A stretch of 5,755 nucleotides of DNA from Alphaproteobacteria bacterium. Lineage in GTDB: Bacteria; Myxococcota_A; UBA796; GCA-2862545. Numbering within the stretch: position 1 is the first letter of the stretch; each line of letters begins with the position of its first letter. The stretch is taken from assembly GCA_020632885.1 (NCBI GenBank), contig JACKEQ010000092.1, forward strand, positions 1 through 5,755, given 5' to 3'. The position numbers and the translations under genes were made by a program. This document shows positions 4,843-5,755 of the stretch, piece by piece. The notes beneath the pieces were generated by a model. It had not been told where the DNA came from and did not search any database. It was given only the letters and a program-made list of their open reading frames with translations.

Positions 4843-5742
4843 GTGGCCGGCAGGATCTGGGTGGAGATCGGACGCAAGGAGCTCGCGCTCGTGGCCGCCG
4901 GGGTGGCCTTCTACGGCCTGCTCGCGCTCTTTCCGGCGCTGGCGGGTGTCGCGTCCCTCTACGGCGTGTGGTCCACACCCACGGACGTCATCACGCTGGT
5001 GCATGCAGCCCGCGGTGTGTTGCCGAGTGCACTCGTGAGCCTGCTGACGGAGCAGCTGGGCTCGCTCACCCGCACGGACGACTCCACGCTCACCTGGAGC
5101 GCCGCCCTCGGGCTCGCGTTGTCGGTGTGGTCCGCGAACCGGGGCACGAAGGCCCTCTTCGCCGGCCTGAACATCGTCTACGACGAGCGCGAGCGACGCA
5201 GCTTCGTCCTCCTGAACGCCGAGTCGATCGGTGTGACGGTCGTGGGGCTGGTGGCTCTCACCGTGGCGCTCGGCGCCCTCACCGTGTTGCCGGCCCTCGA
5301 TCTGGTGGACCGGGTGCCGTCGGGCTCGCTCGATGCCCTCCGCTATTCTGCGCTCGCCCTCGGGATGCTGCTCGCGCTCGCGTTGGTCTACGCCGTGGGA
5401 CCCGACCGCCGCAGACCGCGGTGGGCGTGGGTCTCGGTGGGGTCGGTGGTCGCTACGGGCCTCTGGCTGGTCGGCTGTGCGGGCTTCTCGCTCTACGTCG
5501 AGACCTTCGGGAGCTACAACCAGACGTTCGGAGCCCTGGCTGGCGTCGCCGTGACGCTCACGTGGCTGTGGATGACCGCGTGGGTCGTGCTGTTCGGCGC
5601 CGAGGTGAACGCCGAGCTGGAACACGAGACCCTCGCGGACAGCACCGTGGGCCCGGACCGCCCGCTCGGGGAGAGGGGTGCGTGGGTGGCCGACGACGTG
5701 CCCGAGGGCGTGCGTCGTGCGGTCGAGGCCAGCGACGCGTAG
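4843..5742 (+). CDS. YihY/BrkB-family inner membrane protein
   Basis: A 299-residue polytopic membrane protein. Six hydrophobic segments lie at about 14-43, 84-110, 127-152, 166-186, 195-219 and 228-256. Family signatures are clear: the AAGVAFYGLLALFPAL opening, LSVWSANRGTKALFAGLNIVYDE in pieces around 93-115, FGSYNQTFGALAGV at 222-235, and the last segment ending in GAEVNAELE (252-260). The length is normal for the family. The C-terminal 40 residues are a soluble tail. The family was once named for BrkB and misassigned as RNase BN; its transport or other activity is not settled, so none is claimed. GTG 4843 is the only usable start: the frame is open upstream to a stop at 4648 without ATG, GTG or TTG. 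GGAG at 4835-4838 supports it. It is probably co-transcribed with the CsbD-like gene. Confidence 0.9.
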   Translation: MAGRIWVEIGRKELALVAAGVAFYGLLALFPALAGVASLYGVWSTPTDVITLVHAARGVLPSALVSLLTEQLGSLTRTDDSTLTWSAALGLALSVWSANRGTKALFAGLNIVYDERERRSFVLLNAESIGVTVVGLVALTVALGALTVLPALDLVDRVPSGSLDALRYSALALGMLLALALVYAVGPDRRRPRWAWVSVGSVVATGLWLVGCAGFSLYVETFGSYNQTFGALAGVAVTLTWLWMTAWVVLFGAEVNAELEHETLADSTVGPDRPLGERGAWVADDVPEGVRRAVEASDA

Positions 5743-5755
5743 CCCCTCGACCACC

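Overview
The window reads as ordinary chromosome from a high-GC Gram-negative bacterium. The coding sequences use G or C in nearly every third codon position. One gene encodes a lipoprotein with a Gram-negative style lipobox, and another combines an M23 peptidase with a bulb-lectin module. A soluble hybrid histidine kinase with two receivers stands beside small STAS-like proteins. Together these suggest Myxococcota (Polyangia-like). This placement is inferred from style and gene content; no marker gene is present.

Layout, all on the + strand: (1) 1-260, a less GC-biased non-coding leader. (2) 261-2072, a cytosolic hybrid histidine kinase with a HAMP-like linker, HisKA, HATPase and two C-terminal receivers. 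(3) 2177-2578, 2649-3110 and 3107-3520, three consecutive small proteins of one STAS-like family (resembling SpoIIAA-like/DUF7793 proteins). The last two are a recent-looking tandem duplication joined by an ATGA overlap. (4) 3602-4561, a lipoprotein with a complete M23 zinc peptidase site, an acidic Pro-rich linker and a bulb-type lectin domain. (5) 4623-4766, a 47-residue half-length CsbD-like stress protein. (6) 4843-5742, a six-segment inner-membrane protein of the YihY/BrkB family.

Two promoters of the same form can be read directly: TTGCAG-N17-TAGCTT before the first STAS-like gene and TTGCAA-N17-TAGTCT before the CsbD-like gene. In the second, an ATGCAG/CTGCAT dyad occupies the whole spacer and looks like an operator. 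A GC-rich hairpin separates the CsbD-like gene from the YihY gene.

The best candidate for something undescribed is the set of one output-less hybrid kinase followed by three STAS-like paralogues. It could be a phosphorelay that signals through protein-protein switching instead of DNA binding. That function is inferred from adjacency and domain content only. The rest is recognisable: envelope hydrolysis or binding (M23-lectin) and a stress/envelope pair (CsbD-like and YihY).
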